Source: a bacterium
GTDB lineage: Bacteria; Armatimonadota; Zipacnadia; Zipacnadales; Zipacnadaceae
Length of the DNA stretch: 64,000 bases
Reading direction: 5' to 3'
Assembly: GCA_030603495.1 (NCBI GenBank)
Contig: JAUVXR010000003.1
Span: 1 to 64,000 of the forward strand
Notes under the pieces: generated by a model
What the model was told of the DNA's origin: nothing
The model's database searches: none
What the model saw: the letters and a program-made list of their open reading frames with translations, nothing else
In this document: positions 16,697 through 26,395 of the stretch, one piece after another
Layout of the letters: each line of letters starts with the position of its first letter
Numbering within the stretch: the first letter of the stretch is position 1
Made by a program: the position numbers and the translations under genes

Positions 16697-18244
16697 TCAA
16701 AGCTCCTCCAGATACTCCTTCGGCACCATATTCCCCACGTTCAGGATGAGCTTGGGGTCGAGGGCCTGCTTGGCGCGGGCAATTTGCATAACCCCCTCCT
16801 TGCCGTACATTAGCTCCAGATAGGGCATGATATGCCCGTCCACGGTGATCATCTTCTTGCCCACGCCGTGTTCGCCGGAGATGGTTCCGCCGAAGGCAAT
16901 CGCCTGCTTAGCCAGGTCAGCGTAAAGCTGCTTTACAAAGCTCAGTTCGTCTTGACCGTGGCTCATGAACTCAACGTGCAAGTGGTAGTCGCCGATGTGG
17001 CCGAATACCAGGTAGTACATTCCCTCCCGCGGGAACTTCTCCCGAAAGGCAGCGCCTGCAGCGTGATAAGCCCCGAGCATCTCGGAAAACTTGTCGGCTG
17101 GGACGACAAAGTCGGTGATCCATGCCTGGCTGTCGTGACGGCGCAGGTAGCTGTGGACCTCATCGGGCAGTGAATGGCGGAAGTCCTTCTGCTCGCGCCT
17201 ATCCTGGTCCGTCTCGGCGAACCAGTCTTCGGCGCAATTGTTAGCGTCGAGTGCCGCCATAAGCGGGTCAATGTCATCTAGTGCACCGGCCACCTCGATG
17301 TAGGCAGCCGCTGCGAAGTCTTTGCCCGTGAGTGCTTCGTGTTCTATGAAATCAAGTGAATTGGCGTCGAAGTACTCAATGGACAGCACGGCTATGTCAC
17401 CACGCTGGCCGGCGCCCCGCACGTCTTCCACGAAACTCAAGGCGTCAGTCTCACTGTTGAAGAAGGCGATTTCGCCGACTATACTCTCTGGCCGCGCGGT
17501 GAGTTTCAGGTGTACCTCAGTTATCACGCCCAATATGCCGTCGCTGCCGATGAACAGGTCGAGTAGGTCCATTCCTGGGCCAGCGTAGAGGCCTGCGGCG
17601 TTCTTGACCTGAGGCATCTGGTAGGTAGGCACCGGCACAGTGTATTCGGCCCCGGATTCGCTGGTGAAGCGGAGCTGGTCGTCGGCAGCGGTTACCTCGC
17701 CGCGACTAACGCTCAGGGTATCGCCGGTCGGCAGCACTAGCCGCAGGCCCAGCACCCAGTTGCGGGTAGCACCGTAGTGGAAGGTACGTGCGCCGGACGC
17801 ATTGCAGGCGATGTTAGCACCGAGGAAGCCGGACTTCTCGGTAGGGTCGGGCGGATAGAGCAGGCCCTCGGGGAGCATCTCATCGAGTAGCTCCGTGGAG
17901 ACGCCCGCCGGGACGTAGGCCTCCTGGCGCTTCTCGTCAACGTAGATGGTGTACTGCTTACCGAGCTGGTCGGCATCAATGCGGGTCAGATCGCGGTTTC
18001 GGGCCGTACAAAGGTTCTCAGTAGCAACGACTATCCCGCCGTGAATGGGCACGCGGCCGCCACTGAGGCCGGTTCCGGCTCCCGATATGGTCACCAAGTC
18101 ACCGTTCTCATTGCTCTGCGTTAGCAGGCCAGCCAGTTCGGCCTCAGACTGGGGATAATGGACTGCTTCTATATTCTCTGCGTGGCAAATCCCGCTTTCG
18201 TCGGTAGCAAACTCCGCGAGGGTTGCCGCATCGGTTTGCTTCAT
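16697..18244 (-). CDS. FAD-binding oxidoreductase, GlcD / D-lactate dehydrogenase family
   Basis: Flavoprotein of 515 residues. The PCMH-type FAD domain (about 30-260) includes 'ISGAGTGLSGGRVPIHGG' and 'GANIACNASGARTFHYG'. The C-terminal FAD-oxidase domain ends with the conserved 'GGTISGEHGVGKK', and 'HIGDYHLHVEF' carries likely catalytic histidines. It should oxidise a 2-hydroxyacid such as glycolate or D-lactate. No glcE/glcF partners are adjacent, so it may work alone. Start at ATG 18244. The prepilin gene ends 11 bases upstream on the same strand. Confidence 0.9.
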   Translation of the reverse strand: MKQTDAATLAEFATDESGICHAENIEAVHYPQSEAELAGLLTQSNENGDLVTISGAGTGLSGGRVPIHGGIVVATENLCTARNRDLTRIDADQLGKQYTIYVDEKRQEAYVPAGVSTELLDEMLPEGLLYPPDPTEKSGFLGANIACNASGARTFHYGATRNWVLGLRLVLPTGDTLSVSRGEVTAADDQLRFTSESGAEYTVPVPTYQMPQVKNAAGLYAGPGMDLLDLFIGSDGILGVITEVHLKLTARPESIVGEIAFFNSETDALSFVEDVRGAGQRGDIAVLSIEYFDANSLDFIEHEALTGKDFAAAAYIEVAGALDDIDPLMAALDANNCAEDWFAETDQDRREQKDFRHSLPDEVHSYLRRHDSQAWITDFVVPADKFSEMLGAYHAAGAAFREKFPREGMYYLVFGHIGDYHLHVEFMSHGQDELSFVKQLYADLAKQAIAFGGTISGEHGVGKKMITVDGHIMPYLELMYGKEGVMQIARAKQALDPKLILNVGNMVPKEYLEEL

Positions 18245-18255
18245 AGTAACTGTAC

Positions 18256-18978
18256 CTACCTAAGAGTGGTCATCGCTGCATCGCTGTTGGGTCCTACCAT
18301 AGCCTGAGGCCCGGGATGATAGTCGAGTTCCCACTTGAGCACTGCTCCGTGGTAGACGCCGCTGTAATCGCCCCCGTAGCCCCGGCCGCTGCCGCTGGTG
18401 ATAGTAGCTGGTATCCATGTGGCGTGCGAGTCGACGAAAACGAAATTCGCCGCCAGGGTGTGAAGGGTGGGAGCATGGTGCACCGAAGCCTGCCAAAGAT
18501 ATGTATCATCCTCGAGTATACCTTCACCCGACCAGGTCGAGGCGCTATCGGCCAGTATCGCCAATGAGGAGGGGTGAATCATCATCTTTCGACAGTCTAT
18601 CTGTTCGCTCGGAATCAGGTACTGGTTAATGCCGTAGCTGATATCGAAGCCCGCATCGGGCAGTTCGCCGTGGTCGTAACGGCCGAGACTTGAGCTTGGG
18701 CAGCGGAAGATCTCCTCACTATGGATATACGGCTGCAGAGTTACCGCCCAGTGCTGCAGGTTGGCGTCGCCCCCGACAGGACAGTAGGGACCACCACTGT
18801 GGTCTTCGACGTATTGCCCCAGAGCTATCCCGATTTGCCTGAGATTGTTGAGACACTTCACTTGACCAGCTTTCTGCTTTGCCCGGGAGAACACCGGAAA
18901 AAGGATCGCTGCCACTACCGCGATTATCGCCATTACTACCAGCAGCTCAATTAACGTGAATCCCCTATCTCGCTTCAT
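18256..18978 (-). CDS. type IV prepilin-like protein (DUF1559/H-X9-DG type pseudopilin)
   Basis: Protein of 240 residues. The class III leader is MKRDRG followed by FTLIELLVVMAIIAVVAAIL, with peptidase cleavage after Gly and Glu at position 5 of the mature protein. The exported domain has 'CLNNLRQIGIALGQYVEDH' and a late 'ANFVFVDSHATWIPA', as in the prepilin-like proteins multiplied in Armatimonadota and Planctomycetes. GAGGAG lies 8 nt before the ATG at 18978, so the upstream ATG at 18987 in the track (2 nt from the site) is rejected. No assembly genes are nearby. Confidence 0.85.
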   Translation of the reverse strand: MKRDRGFTLIELLVVMAIIAVVAAILFPVFSRAKQKAGQVKCLNNLRQIGIALGQYVEDHSGGPYCPVGGDANLQHWAVTLQPYIHSEEIFRCPSSSLGRYDHGELPDAGFDISYGINQYLIPSEQIDCRKMMIHPSSLAILADSASTWSGEGILEDDTYLWQASVHHAPTLHTLAANFVFVDSHATWIPATITSGSGRGYGGDYSGVYHGAVLKWELDYHPGPQAMVGPNSDAAMTTLR

Positions 18979-19510
18979 GACCATCACTCCTCATAGTCCG
19001 GTCCGCCGGGTTTGTGAGTCTAGAGATGCCGGCTTCTTGAGCTTGGCCAGAGATAACTTCCGCTGATTTCGCCGATAGACCTTCCCTGTGCCCCCGAAAG
19101 CTCACCTGGGCGGTTGCGAGACCCGTGTGCCCGTGGCGTCGGGCACAGTTATTGACAACAAGTTGCGCTGAAGCTGCTGAGTGAAGACCGGCTTTGGCGA
19201 TAGTCGGAATTGGGTACGAGCACGTGCCCCGTTTGCGTTTATTGGGGGCTATCTGAGGGGGATTTTGCGAGCACAGCAGCGCTTTAGGTTGTTTTTTGAC
19301 GCGAATATGGGGTATAATACCAGTCAATAGAATATTGAGCTGTAGATTGGCTGCCCACTCTAACAATCGCAGCAATCGCCGAAGTATGCCAATGATACAG
19401 TAATCTATCGCAGACAGGCAGCAGGAGCGAGCCGGCGATAGGCCGGAGCGGCCTGCTTCCTAAGGTACGAAGAACCAGCAGAAAAAGCCGCACAAAAGGA
19501 GGCAGCAGTT
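18979..19510. other. divergent intergenic region with hairpin and promoter-like sequence
   Basis: 532 bases between the prepilin (minus) and beta-barrel (plus) genes. A perfect 8-bp hairpin TGTGCCCG-tggcgt-CGGGCACA is at 19126-19147. A perfect TATAAT at 19313-19318 (plus), preceded by TTGTTT 18 bp upstream, could drive the barrel gene and leave a leader of about 185 nt, which contains a GC-rich palindromic stretch around 19425-19455. No known riboswitch consensus was recognised. The long minus ORF here looks like noise. Confidence 0.4.
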
Positions 19511-20530
19511 ATGCAGCCAAGACTAGGCGTATTTGTACTGGCGACCTTTGCCCTGTTGGTCGCCAGTAGCCCCGCTTTTGCCCCACCTCCCCCACCCGGA
19601 GCAACGCTTAGTGCCTACGCCGCACCTCACTTGTTCGCCTTACCTGGCGCTACTACTACGCGCTTGTTCGGTATGGGTGGATTTGTGACCTGTGTGAAGG
19701 ACGCCGGCTTCGCTAACCCCGCCTATGCTGGCACGCTGGCAACCCACTATGGCGTTGGTCGCCATTCGCTTACAGATTTCGGCGGCGGGCTGGACCTTGA
19801 GGGTATGCAGTTGTCGTTAGCTTGGCCGCTACGCCCCGATGAGACTGGCCTTCAGGTCACCTACTTCGATCTGGATAGTAAGCGCGGTTCGATCAATTTC
19901 GGCGGACAGTCTCTGCTAGCGACATTCAAAGAGCAGGATGTGGCCCTACATTACGGCCATCGGCTCAGTGAGATGTGGATAGTGGGCCTGGGTGTGGGGC
20001 CGAAGATGGACACCGAAAGCGACATTTACAATCCGCTGCCTTTGGTCCCCTTGCTTCATCTAGAGAGCAAGGCCGACATTGGCTTCCGCCTGGGCACTTT
20101 GTATCAGATGGCCGAAACCGGCTGGGTCGGCTTCGTTTACGACCGCTACGATGAGGACGTAAGCGGCTCCGGCTCGCTGTTGGGTGGTTCAGCATCTGGC
20201 TCGTTCAAATCCGAGGAGATCGCCCTCGGTGTATCTCGGCAGGTGTCGGATAAGGTGCTAGCCGCCATTGAATGGCAACAGATGACTACCGAGGGCATGG
20301 GGCAGAAGATCGGTGAGTCCGGGTTCCGCTTCGGCGCCGAAGTCCAGATGGCTGAAGACTGGACATTGCGGGGCGGCTGGAACGACGGTGCCTTGTCGCT
20401 CGGTGCCGGTTGGGTCGGGGAGAAATGGTCGTTACAGTACGCATATGTCAACGACTGGAACGACGATGCGATAGGCGCCAGCCTGGGCGGATCCAACACG
20501 CACCAGCTTGGCCTCAGATGTCAGTGGTAG
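19511..20530 (+). CDS. secreted beta-barrel (outer-membrane-like) protein
   Basis: Protein of 339 residues with a clear signal peptide of 24 residues ending SSPAFA, followed by a proline run. The mature part is rich in alternating Gly/aromatic beta strands (e.g. 'LQVTYFDLDSKRG', 'WSLQYAYVNDWND') and ends 'HQLGLRCQW', with the aromatic C-terminus usual in outer-membrane barrels. It may be an OmpP1/FadL-like or general porin-like barrel; the exact family is not recognised. AAAGGAGG precedes the ATG. It supports an outer membrane in this organism. Confidence 0.65.
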   Translation: MQPRLGVFVLATFALLVASSPAFAPPPPPGATLSAYAAPHLFALPGATTTRLFGMGGFVTCVKDAGFANPAYAGTLATHYGVGRHSLTDFGGGLDLEGMQLSLAWPLRPDETGLQVTYFDLDSKRGSINFGGQSLLATFKEQDVALHYGHRLSEMWIVGLGVGPKMDTESDIYNPLPLVPLLHLESKADIGFRLGTLYQMAETGWVGFVYDRYDEDVSGSGSLLGGSASGSFKSEEIALGVSRQVSDKVLAAIEWQQMTTEGMGQKIGESGFRFGAEVQMAEDWTLRGGWNDGALSLGAGWVGEKWSLQYAYVNDWNDDAIGASLGGSNTHQLGLRCQW

Positions 20531-20609
20531 TTAATGGTTACAGCCCGTTCGTCTGCTTGCGACGACGGGACACCAGTCTGTTTTCACTCACTTGAGAGGC
20601 GAGTGCGAT

Positions 20610-21881
20610 ATGGCTTGGTTACCCGACAACCCTCGTCGGAGGGTTGTTATTACGGGGCTGGGTGTTGTCGCTCCGAATGGCATCGGTAAGGACTCCTGGT
20701 GGCAGGCCATTGTCGAGGGCCGGTCTGGTATAGACTGGATAACCTCCTTCGACACTTCGGGTCTGTACTGCCGCATAGCTGGCCAGGTCAAGGATTTCGT
20801 TGCTGAGGATTTTATGAGCAAGCGCAGCGCGCGGATGGCCGGCCGTTTTGCGCACTTTGCGGTGGCCGCCAGTCGCTTGGCTACAGAGGATGCTGGTCTG
20901 GAACTGAACGGAATTGATCCGTTCCGGACGGGGGCAGCTTTCGGGACCAGCCTGGCCGGGGTAGGTAACATTTCCGATGATATGTACCATCGGTTCGAAA
21001 CCGAGGGGGCCGACGGATTGGTGCCCTCGATGGCCACGGAGATGGCAGCGCATGCGGCCACCAGTCGTGTCTTCATTGAGCTGGGTCTGAAGGGGCCTAA
21101 CGCCACCTCGGGGACTGGCTGCGTGGCCAGCCTTGACTCGATTGCCGTTGGCTGCGACGCGCTGCGTTCGGGCCAAGCGGAGGTGATGATCGCCGGCGGC
21201 ACGGAGGCATGTATCAGCAAGGGAGTTATGACGCTGTTGTGCAAACAAAGGGTCTTGACTCACCACAACAGCCATCCGGCGCAGGCCTCGCGCCCCTTCG
21301 ACTATACGCGCGACGGACTGGTACTCAGTGAAGGGAGCGGTGCAGTAGTGCTGGAGACGCTGGAGCATGCCCGGGAGCGCGGCGCGAACATCTATGCTGA
21401 GGTCCGGGGATATGGCTCTACGACGGAGGCCAAGCGCATGATTGCTGCACAGGCATCTGGCGAGGAGCTAGCCCGCGCCTTTGAGGCAGCTCTGCTTTGC
21501 GGCAAGGTCGGACCCGAGCAGATAGACTACATCTGCGCTCATGGTATCGGTACCCGCGAGTACGACATCGCTGATACCAATGCCATCAAGAAGGTATTGG
21601 GCCAGAGGGCCTACAACGTGCCGGTCAGCTCAATAAAGTCCAGTACCGGTCAGGCCTTCGCCGCCGGGGGAGCGTTCCAGGTCGTCAGCGCGTGCATGAC
21701 GCTGGCTACGGGTATGATTCCGCCGACGATAAACTACCGGGTCCCTGATCCGGCCTGCGACCTCGATTACGTCCCCAATCAGGCGCGGCGGGCCCGGGTT
21801 GATATGGTAATGACTAATTCGCACAGTTTCGGGGGCAGCCACGCCGCGTTGATACTGGGTAGATGCACAAACGGAATCTGA
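20610..21881 (+). CDS. beta-ketoacyl-ACP synthase (FabF-like) with His-to-Gln change in the active site
   Basis: Thiolase-fold condensing enzyme of 423 residues. The nucleophile is C171 in SGTGCVASLD and the first catalytic histidine is H311 in ICAHGIGT. The position of the second FabF histidine is Q348 in IKSSTGQAFAAGG. The spacings 171-311-348 (140 and 37) equal E. coli FabF 163-303-340, and the conserved lysine is kept at 343. A Cys-His-Gln site is unusual; KAS III enzymes use Cys-His-Asn. The ATG at 20610 has GAGAGG 10 nt upstream and replaces the track TTG at 20592. It is followed after 22 bases by a kinase gene, so it is probably co-transcribed with signalling genes and not with fatty-acid genes. 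Confidence 0.85.
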   Translation: MAWLPDNPRRRVVITGLGVVAPNGIGKDSWWQAIVEGRSGIDWITSFDTSGLYCRIAGQVKDFVAEDFMSKRSARMAGRFAHFAVAASRLATEDAGLELNGIDPFRTGAAFGTSLAGVGNISDDMYHRFETEGADGLVPSMATEMAAHAATSRVFIELGLKGPNATSGTGCVASLDSIAVGCDALRSGQAEVMIAGGTEACISKGVMTLLCKQRVLTHHNSHPAQASRPFDYTRDGLVLSEGSGAVVLETLEHARERGANIYAEVRGYGSTTEAKRMIAAQASGEELARAFEAALLCGKVGPEQIDYICAHGIGTREYDIADTNAIKKVLGQRAYNVPVSSIKSSTGQAFAAGGAFQVVSACMTLATGMIPPTINYRVPDPACDLDYVPNQARRARVDMVMTNSHSFGGSHAALILGRCTNGI

Positions 21882-21903
21882 TTGCTCGGAGGCAGTAGCC
21901 TAA

Positions 21904-24384
21904 GTGGACCGTGTGGTTCTGCTCATAATATCGGTTCTTCCGTTGGGCCTGGGTCTGGTTGTGTACCGGCGCACGCCTGACCGGGTCTGGAACAAGCTGT
22001 ATGCGGTTCATGCTGTTGCGGTCAGCATCTGGATCTTCGTCAACTATATGATTCAGTCAGCCGATTCGGTGGCAGCCGCCGAGTTCTGGGTCCGATTTGC
22101 CCACATTCCCGCGGCGGTCGTAATCTCCATGTGCATTGACTTTGCCTGGGCTTTCCCCGAGCGCATTGATTTCGCTCCCCGGCCGCGGCGGGTCGTCTTA
22201 TATACTGTCGGACTGCTCTTCTCTATGGTTGGCTTTAGCCCCGATCTGTATTCGAGCATCGAGCTGATCCGGGGCACAGTAATAGTCCACTTCGGTTGGC
22301 CCTATGTAGCCTTCGGTGCTTTCACTGTTTTTGGCTTGGTAGGTGCTGACTTAATTCTGCTGCGCAAGAGGACCGAGCTAACCGGTCTGCAGCGCATGCA
22401 GGTTGACTACGTCCTGCTTGGGTGGCTGGCCACACAGGGCCTCGCAATCCTCACCATGGTCCTCTTGCCGGTGATGTGGAAGAATAGTGACTTCATGAGG
22501 TGGGGTTCCGCCTCGTACGTCTTTGTCATCCTGGCGATGGCCTATGCCGTCGGTGTGGAGCGCATCCTCGACTTGCGTGTGGTGGCCCGGCGGAGCTTTG
22601 CCTATCTGCTGGTTGCAGCGATGGGGGCCTGGGTCGTCTTGTTCCTGCTGGCGCTAGCCAATCGGCTTCTGGGGATCGAGGTGCCGATGGACTTTGCCCT
22701 GCTGTGCTTGGTGACCGGAATAGGGGTGGGCATTCTGGTCGTGCCCCTGCACCGTTCAGCCAGCACGGCAATGGAACGGACCTTCTCCAGCGAAGAGCAC
22801 CTGCAGCTTCTTTACGACAGGAACTGTGCGGCGATTCTGCGGACTCTAGACACCGATGGGTTGCTGGAGCTTTCCGCCGATTCGATATTCGATATGCTGC
22901 GCTCCACCAGTGTGAGTGTCTTCGTGCGTGCGGAAGCCACGGGTAACTATGTATATAGAGCCGGCCGGTTGGCCGAGGGGCAGCAAAGCGCACCCGATGA
23001 CGGCCCCACGCTCTCGAAGGATCACATTGTGGTTCAGGGCGTAGCTGAGACACCGGATATAGTTATTCGCGACGACGTATTCCGCTTTCGCTCCTTGCAG
23101 CAAGCGAAGCCGCTGGCTGAAGCTATGTCCAGTTTGGATTGCGAGATGATCGCCCCTCTGAGATGGGAAGATGAGCTGGTCGGTTTTATCTGCATCGGCC
23201 CCAAGCTGTCTGGAGAGATGTACCAGCCGGAAGAGATCAAGCTCTTGCACAGCATGATGCCCTTGATATCCCTCGCTTTGCGGAATGCCAACCTGTACGC
23301 GGAGATGGTCGGTATGAAAGAGTACAGTGAGGCTATCCTGCGAGAGATGGAGAGCGGCGTGATCGTAGTTGACGCCGATGAGCGTATCTTCCTGTACAAC
23401 TCAGCGGCAGAGCGGATCATTGGCCTGAAGCGCCTCGAAGTACTCGGCAAAGGGTTGGAGATATTGCCACCAGGTATTGCCCAGTGCCTGCGGCAAGCGG
23501 TCGAGCACGGCGAAGTCCGCACCGGAGATAGGCTCGCGCTGCGCCGCTCGGGGCAGGAGCCTGTCTCGGTGGCCTGTAGCACTTCAGCCCTGACCAGCGC
23601 ACCGGGGCAAGGCGGCGGAGCCGTGGCGGTGATCAATGATCTCACGGTAATTGAGCAGCTAGAACATGAGCGTCAGGAGGCCGAACGGCTGGGGCTTATA
23701 CGCGTTCTCACCGCCGGTATGGCGCATGAAATTCGCAATCCACTGGTGGCGATCCGTACGTTTGCCGAGCTGCTGCCGACCCGGTTGGATGACGAGGAGT
23801 TCTGCTCCACGTTCCAGGCCACTGCTACCGAGGAGATCGAGCGGATTGATCAACTGGTTGGACAACTCCTGATGCTCTCTAAGCCGGCGAGCGCCGTCGC
23901 CGAAGCGATTGATGTCAACAATGTCTGCCAGGCGGTGGTGCGTTCGGCCTCGGCTCAGGCAGAGTCACGGCAAGTGACACTAAGCGCGCAACCGGGGGAC
24001 ATCTCGCAGCAGCCAACTGGCGACGAAGGGCGTCTGCACCAGGCGGTCGTCAATCTGGTCAACAATGCCCTCGAGGCCGAGCCGCAGGGCGGTCGCGTCG
24101 AAGTAATCACCGAGGAAGTCCCAGATGTGGGTGGTAATGGCCGGGTTCTGATCCGGATTTACAATTCTAGCAGTCACATTCCTTCGGAAAAAGTTGACGA
24201 AATCTTCAAACCGTTCTATACTGAGAAGGCGCAGGGCACCGGATTGGGGCTGGCTATATGCCAGACCATTATCGAGGAGCACGGCGGGACGATATCGGTC
24301 CGGTCTGAACCGGGTCAGGGGACGGAGTTCATTGTCGAACTGCCCGTACAGACCAGTGGCCGGTTGGTCAAGGTAAAAGCGTGA
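21904..24384 (+). CDS. membrane histidine kinase (multi-TM, GAF, PAS, HisKA, HATPase)
   Basis: Sensor kinase of 826 residues. About nine N-terminal membrane helices (1-285, 7TM-kinase-like) are followed by a GAF-like domain (about 300-465), a PAS domain (about 475-585), a HisKA domain with the phospho-acceptor H608 in GMAHEIRNPL, and an HATPase with N box VVNLVNNALEA and lid GTGLGLAICQTI. The usual DxGxG G1 box is degenerate ('IYNSSSHIPSEK'). It starts with GTG at 21904 behind GGAGG. Together with the next two genes it forms a kinase cluster. Confidence 0.88.
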   Translation: MDRVVLLIISVLPLGLGLVVYRRTPDRVWNKLYAVHAVAVSIWIFVNYMIQSADSVAAAEFWVRFAHIPAAVVISMCIDFAWAFPERIDFAPRPRRVVLYTVGLLFSMVGFSPDLYSSIELIRGTVIVHFGWPYVAFGAFTVFGLVGADLILLRKRTELTGLQRMQVDYVLLGWLATQGLAILTMVLLPVMWKNSDFMRWGSASYVFVILAMAYAVGVERILDLRVVARRSFAYLLVAAMGAWVVLFLLALANRLLGIEVPMDFALLCLVTGIGVGILVVPLHRSASTAMERTFSSEEHLQLLYDRNCAAILRTLDTDGLLELSADSIFDMLRSTSVSVFVRAEATGNYVYRAGRLAEGQQSAPDDGPTLSKDHIVVQGVAETPDIVIRDDVFRFRSLQQAKPLAEAMSSLDCEMIAPLRWEDELVGFICIGPKLSGEMYQPEEIKLLHSMMPLISLALRNANLYAEMVGMKEYSEAILREMESGVIVVDADERIFLYNSAAERIIGLKRLEVLGKGLEILPPGIAQCLRQAVEHGEVRTGDRLALRRSGQEPVSVACSTSALTSAPGQGGGAVAVINDLTVIEQLEHERQEAERLGLIRVLTAGMAHEIRNPLVAIRTFAELLPTRLDDEEFCSTFQATATEEIERIDQLVGQLLMLSKPASAVAEAIDVNNVCQAVVRSASAQAESRQVTLSAQPGDISQQPTGDEGRLHQAVVNLVNNALEAEPQGGRVEVITEEVPDVGGNGRVLIRIYNSSSHIPSEKVDEIFKPFYTEKAQGTGLGLAICQTIIEEHGGTISVRSEPGQGTEFIVELPVQTSGRLVKVKA

Positions 24385-24388
24385 TAAG

Positions 24389-26383
24389 ATGATCGTTGCG
24401 CTGGCTGCTAATCTGAGCCAATACTGGGAAGAACAGGTCCGGGTTTACTTGGCGGATCAGGCGGTAATGCTCAGCCCGGAGGCTGGTGACCTGTCTGAGT
24501 TTGTCCGCGCGGTTCGGGTTTCGCTGATTGTCTTTGGGATGGAAGCGCTGACCGAGCAAGCAGTAGAGCAGCACCGGCAACTCCGACAAGAGGCACCGCG
24601 GGCTGTTTTTGTCTGCCTGGCTCCCCGCCGAGTCATCGAGCAGATTCGCACCGAGAATCTACTTGTCCCCGACTTTTGGTTGCGGCCCGAGGACGGCCCA
24701 GCGGACCTCGCCGAGGTACTGCGGCGGGCAGTTACCCAGGCTGAGCTGGCGGCCAGGGTCGCTCCGGCCCCTGTCGTGGGGCCGAGTCGTTCCCCGTCTA
24801 CTACAATATCCGCGCCGGAAGATTCTGTGCCGGCCAGCAAGGCCTTCGAGCGGCTTATGGCCGGGCTCACCGGCGGACTCAGCGAGCAGCGGCTGCTGAG
24901 CACGTACCTCGATGCTGTCGCCGAGTTTGTGCGCTCTGGTAGCTATTGCCTGCTGTGGTGGGAGGAGGGTGAGGACCGCTATGCAGTCTACCAGGCTCAC
25001 GGGCTGCGTCCTGAGATAGTATCGGACGGGCGGTTGCAGGGAACCGACGCCCTACCCACCTGGTACCGGCGCAACCGCCGGGTCCTGACCCGGGAGGAAC
25101 TGGCGGGATGGTCCGATGTGCAGACCGCCAGCGAACTGGCTCGGGAAATGGAGTTCTTCTCCGGCGACGTAGTTGTGCCTCTGATGGTGCACGGCCAGCT
25201 CGCCGGGCTGTTGATACTTGGTGAGCAGGTGATTGGCAGCCCGTACTCGCCGGCCCAACTGGAGACGCTGTTCTTGCTGTCTAACTATGTGGTGTTGGCT
25301 CTCGAAGAACTCGAACTCACCCAGCAGTTGCGCCGGAGCAAGGCCTATATCGAGCGGATTGTGCTCAATATGAGCACTGGCGTTATCACCATTGGTGTAG
25401 ACCAGCGTATTAGCGTCTGTAATCCGTATGCCGCTGAGGTACTGGGGATCGAGCGGTCCCAGATCGAGGGTGCCGACCTGCGGGCGCTACCCTCGCCTCT
25501 GGGCGACTATCTATACGCCGCGCTGACCGTGCCCGAAGAGGCGATCACCGGCCAGGAAGTCACGATATGGCAGGGCAAGCTGACGTTGCGGGTAAGCACT
25601 TCGGCTCTGGTGGATGACGATGGTACACCGCTCGGCGCCGTGCTGCTGATGGAGGACCTGACCGCTGAAGTAAACCTGGCCAAGGAGCGGCATCGGGGAG
25701 AGCGGCTGAAGATCCTCACTGGCCTCGTCGGCCACCTGGTGCACGAGATCAGAACCCCGCTCACCGCTATCCGCACCTACGCCGAGCTAATGGGTGATGC
25801 TGAGAGCGACGGCGATCTGGCTGAATTCTGGAAGAACACTGTTACCCCCGAGATTCAGAGACTTGACGAGCTGGCCCGTGATCTGGTGCGTGTCGTCCAG
25901 CAGCCGGAACCTGAGTTTGAGGTCGCGCAGATTGACAAGCTGGTGGGCGAGGCCCTGGACAAGCTGCGCGGGACCCGCGACATTCACGAATCGCTCGTCA
26001 AGCTGGGCGTAGGCGAAGCCATCCCGCGTGTGGTCGTGGAGCCCCAGACGATGGTGGACGCCATCTTCTACCTCCTCCGCTACCTATATGGTCCCGGGGG
26101 AATGCCCGTAGATATTGATATCGCTGCCTCGCCGACTGATGACGGCGAGAGTGTCTTGGTAAAGATGTCACGAGCTATCGGCTCGGAGAAGGGACTGTCC
26201 CCTGAAGATCTGTTTGATCCCGTCGCTGCCCTGCAGCGCCAGCAAGCTGACCTCGGGCCGGCTATCAGCCGCAAGATCATCGAAAACCAGCAGGGCCGGG
26301 TCGAGGCCCACTGCGAGGACGACAAACTCGAAATACGGGTCGTCCTGCCGGCGGCCGCAATTCATCGAACTGTGGCACCGTAG
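24389..26383 (+). CDS. GAF/PAS histidine kinase-like protein with degenerate ATPase domain
   Basis: Cytoplasmic protein of 664 residues. The N-terminal region of about 120 residues may be a degenerate receiver-like fold. A GAF domain (about 160-305) and a PAS domain (about 315-420) follow, then a HisKA helix pair with H452 in GHLVHEIRTPL. The C-terminal third aligns in place with HATPase but lacks a recognisable N box (YLLRYLYGPGG where NxxxNA is expected) and the DxGxG and GxGxGL boxes, so it may not bind ATP. It could be a phosphotransfer or scaffold partner of the neighbouring kinases. It starts 4 bases after the previous stop. Confidence 0.8.
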   Translation: MIVALAANLSQYWEEQVRVYLADQAVMLSPEAGDLSEFVRAVRVSLIVFGMEALTEQAVEQHRQLRQEAPRAVFVCLAPRRVIEQIRTENLLVPDFWLRPEDGPADLAEVLRRAVTQAELAARVAPAPVVGPSRSPSTTISAPEDSVPASKAFERLMAGLTGGLSEQRLLSTYLDAVAEFVRSGSYCLLWWEEGEDRYAVYQAHGLRPEIVSDGRLQGTDALPTWYRRNRRVLTREELAGWSDVQTASELAREMEFFSGDVVVPLMVHGQLAGLLILGEQVIGSPYSPAQLETLFLLSNYVVLALEELELTQQLRRSKAYIERIVLNMSTGVITIGVDQRISVCNPYAAEVLGIERSQIEGADLRALPSPLGDYLYAALTVPEEAITGQEVTIWQGKLTLRVSTSALVDDDGTPLGAVLLMEDLTAEVNLAKERHRGERLKILTGLVGHLVHEIRTPLTAIRTYAELMGDAESDGDLAEFWKNTVTPEIQRLDELARDLVRVVQQPEPEFEVAQIDKLVGEALDKLRGTRDIHESLVKLGVGEAIPRVVVEPQTMVDAIFYLLRYLYGPGGMPVDIDIAASPTDDGESVLVKMSRAIGSEKGLSPEDLFDPVAALQRQQADLGPAISRKIIENQQGRVEAHCEDDKLEIRVVLPAAAIHRTVAP

Positions 26384-26395
26384 GAGGTAACGCAG

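Noticed and set aside
18979-19510. Possible cyclic-di-GMP or other riboswitch in the prepilin/barrel intergenic region
   Set aside because: Neither strand showed the conserved core sequences of GEMM-I, cobalamin or other riboswitches I know; only simple hairpins are visible.
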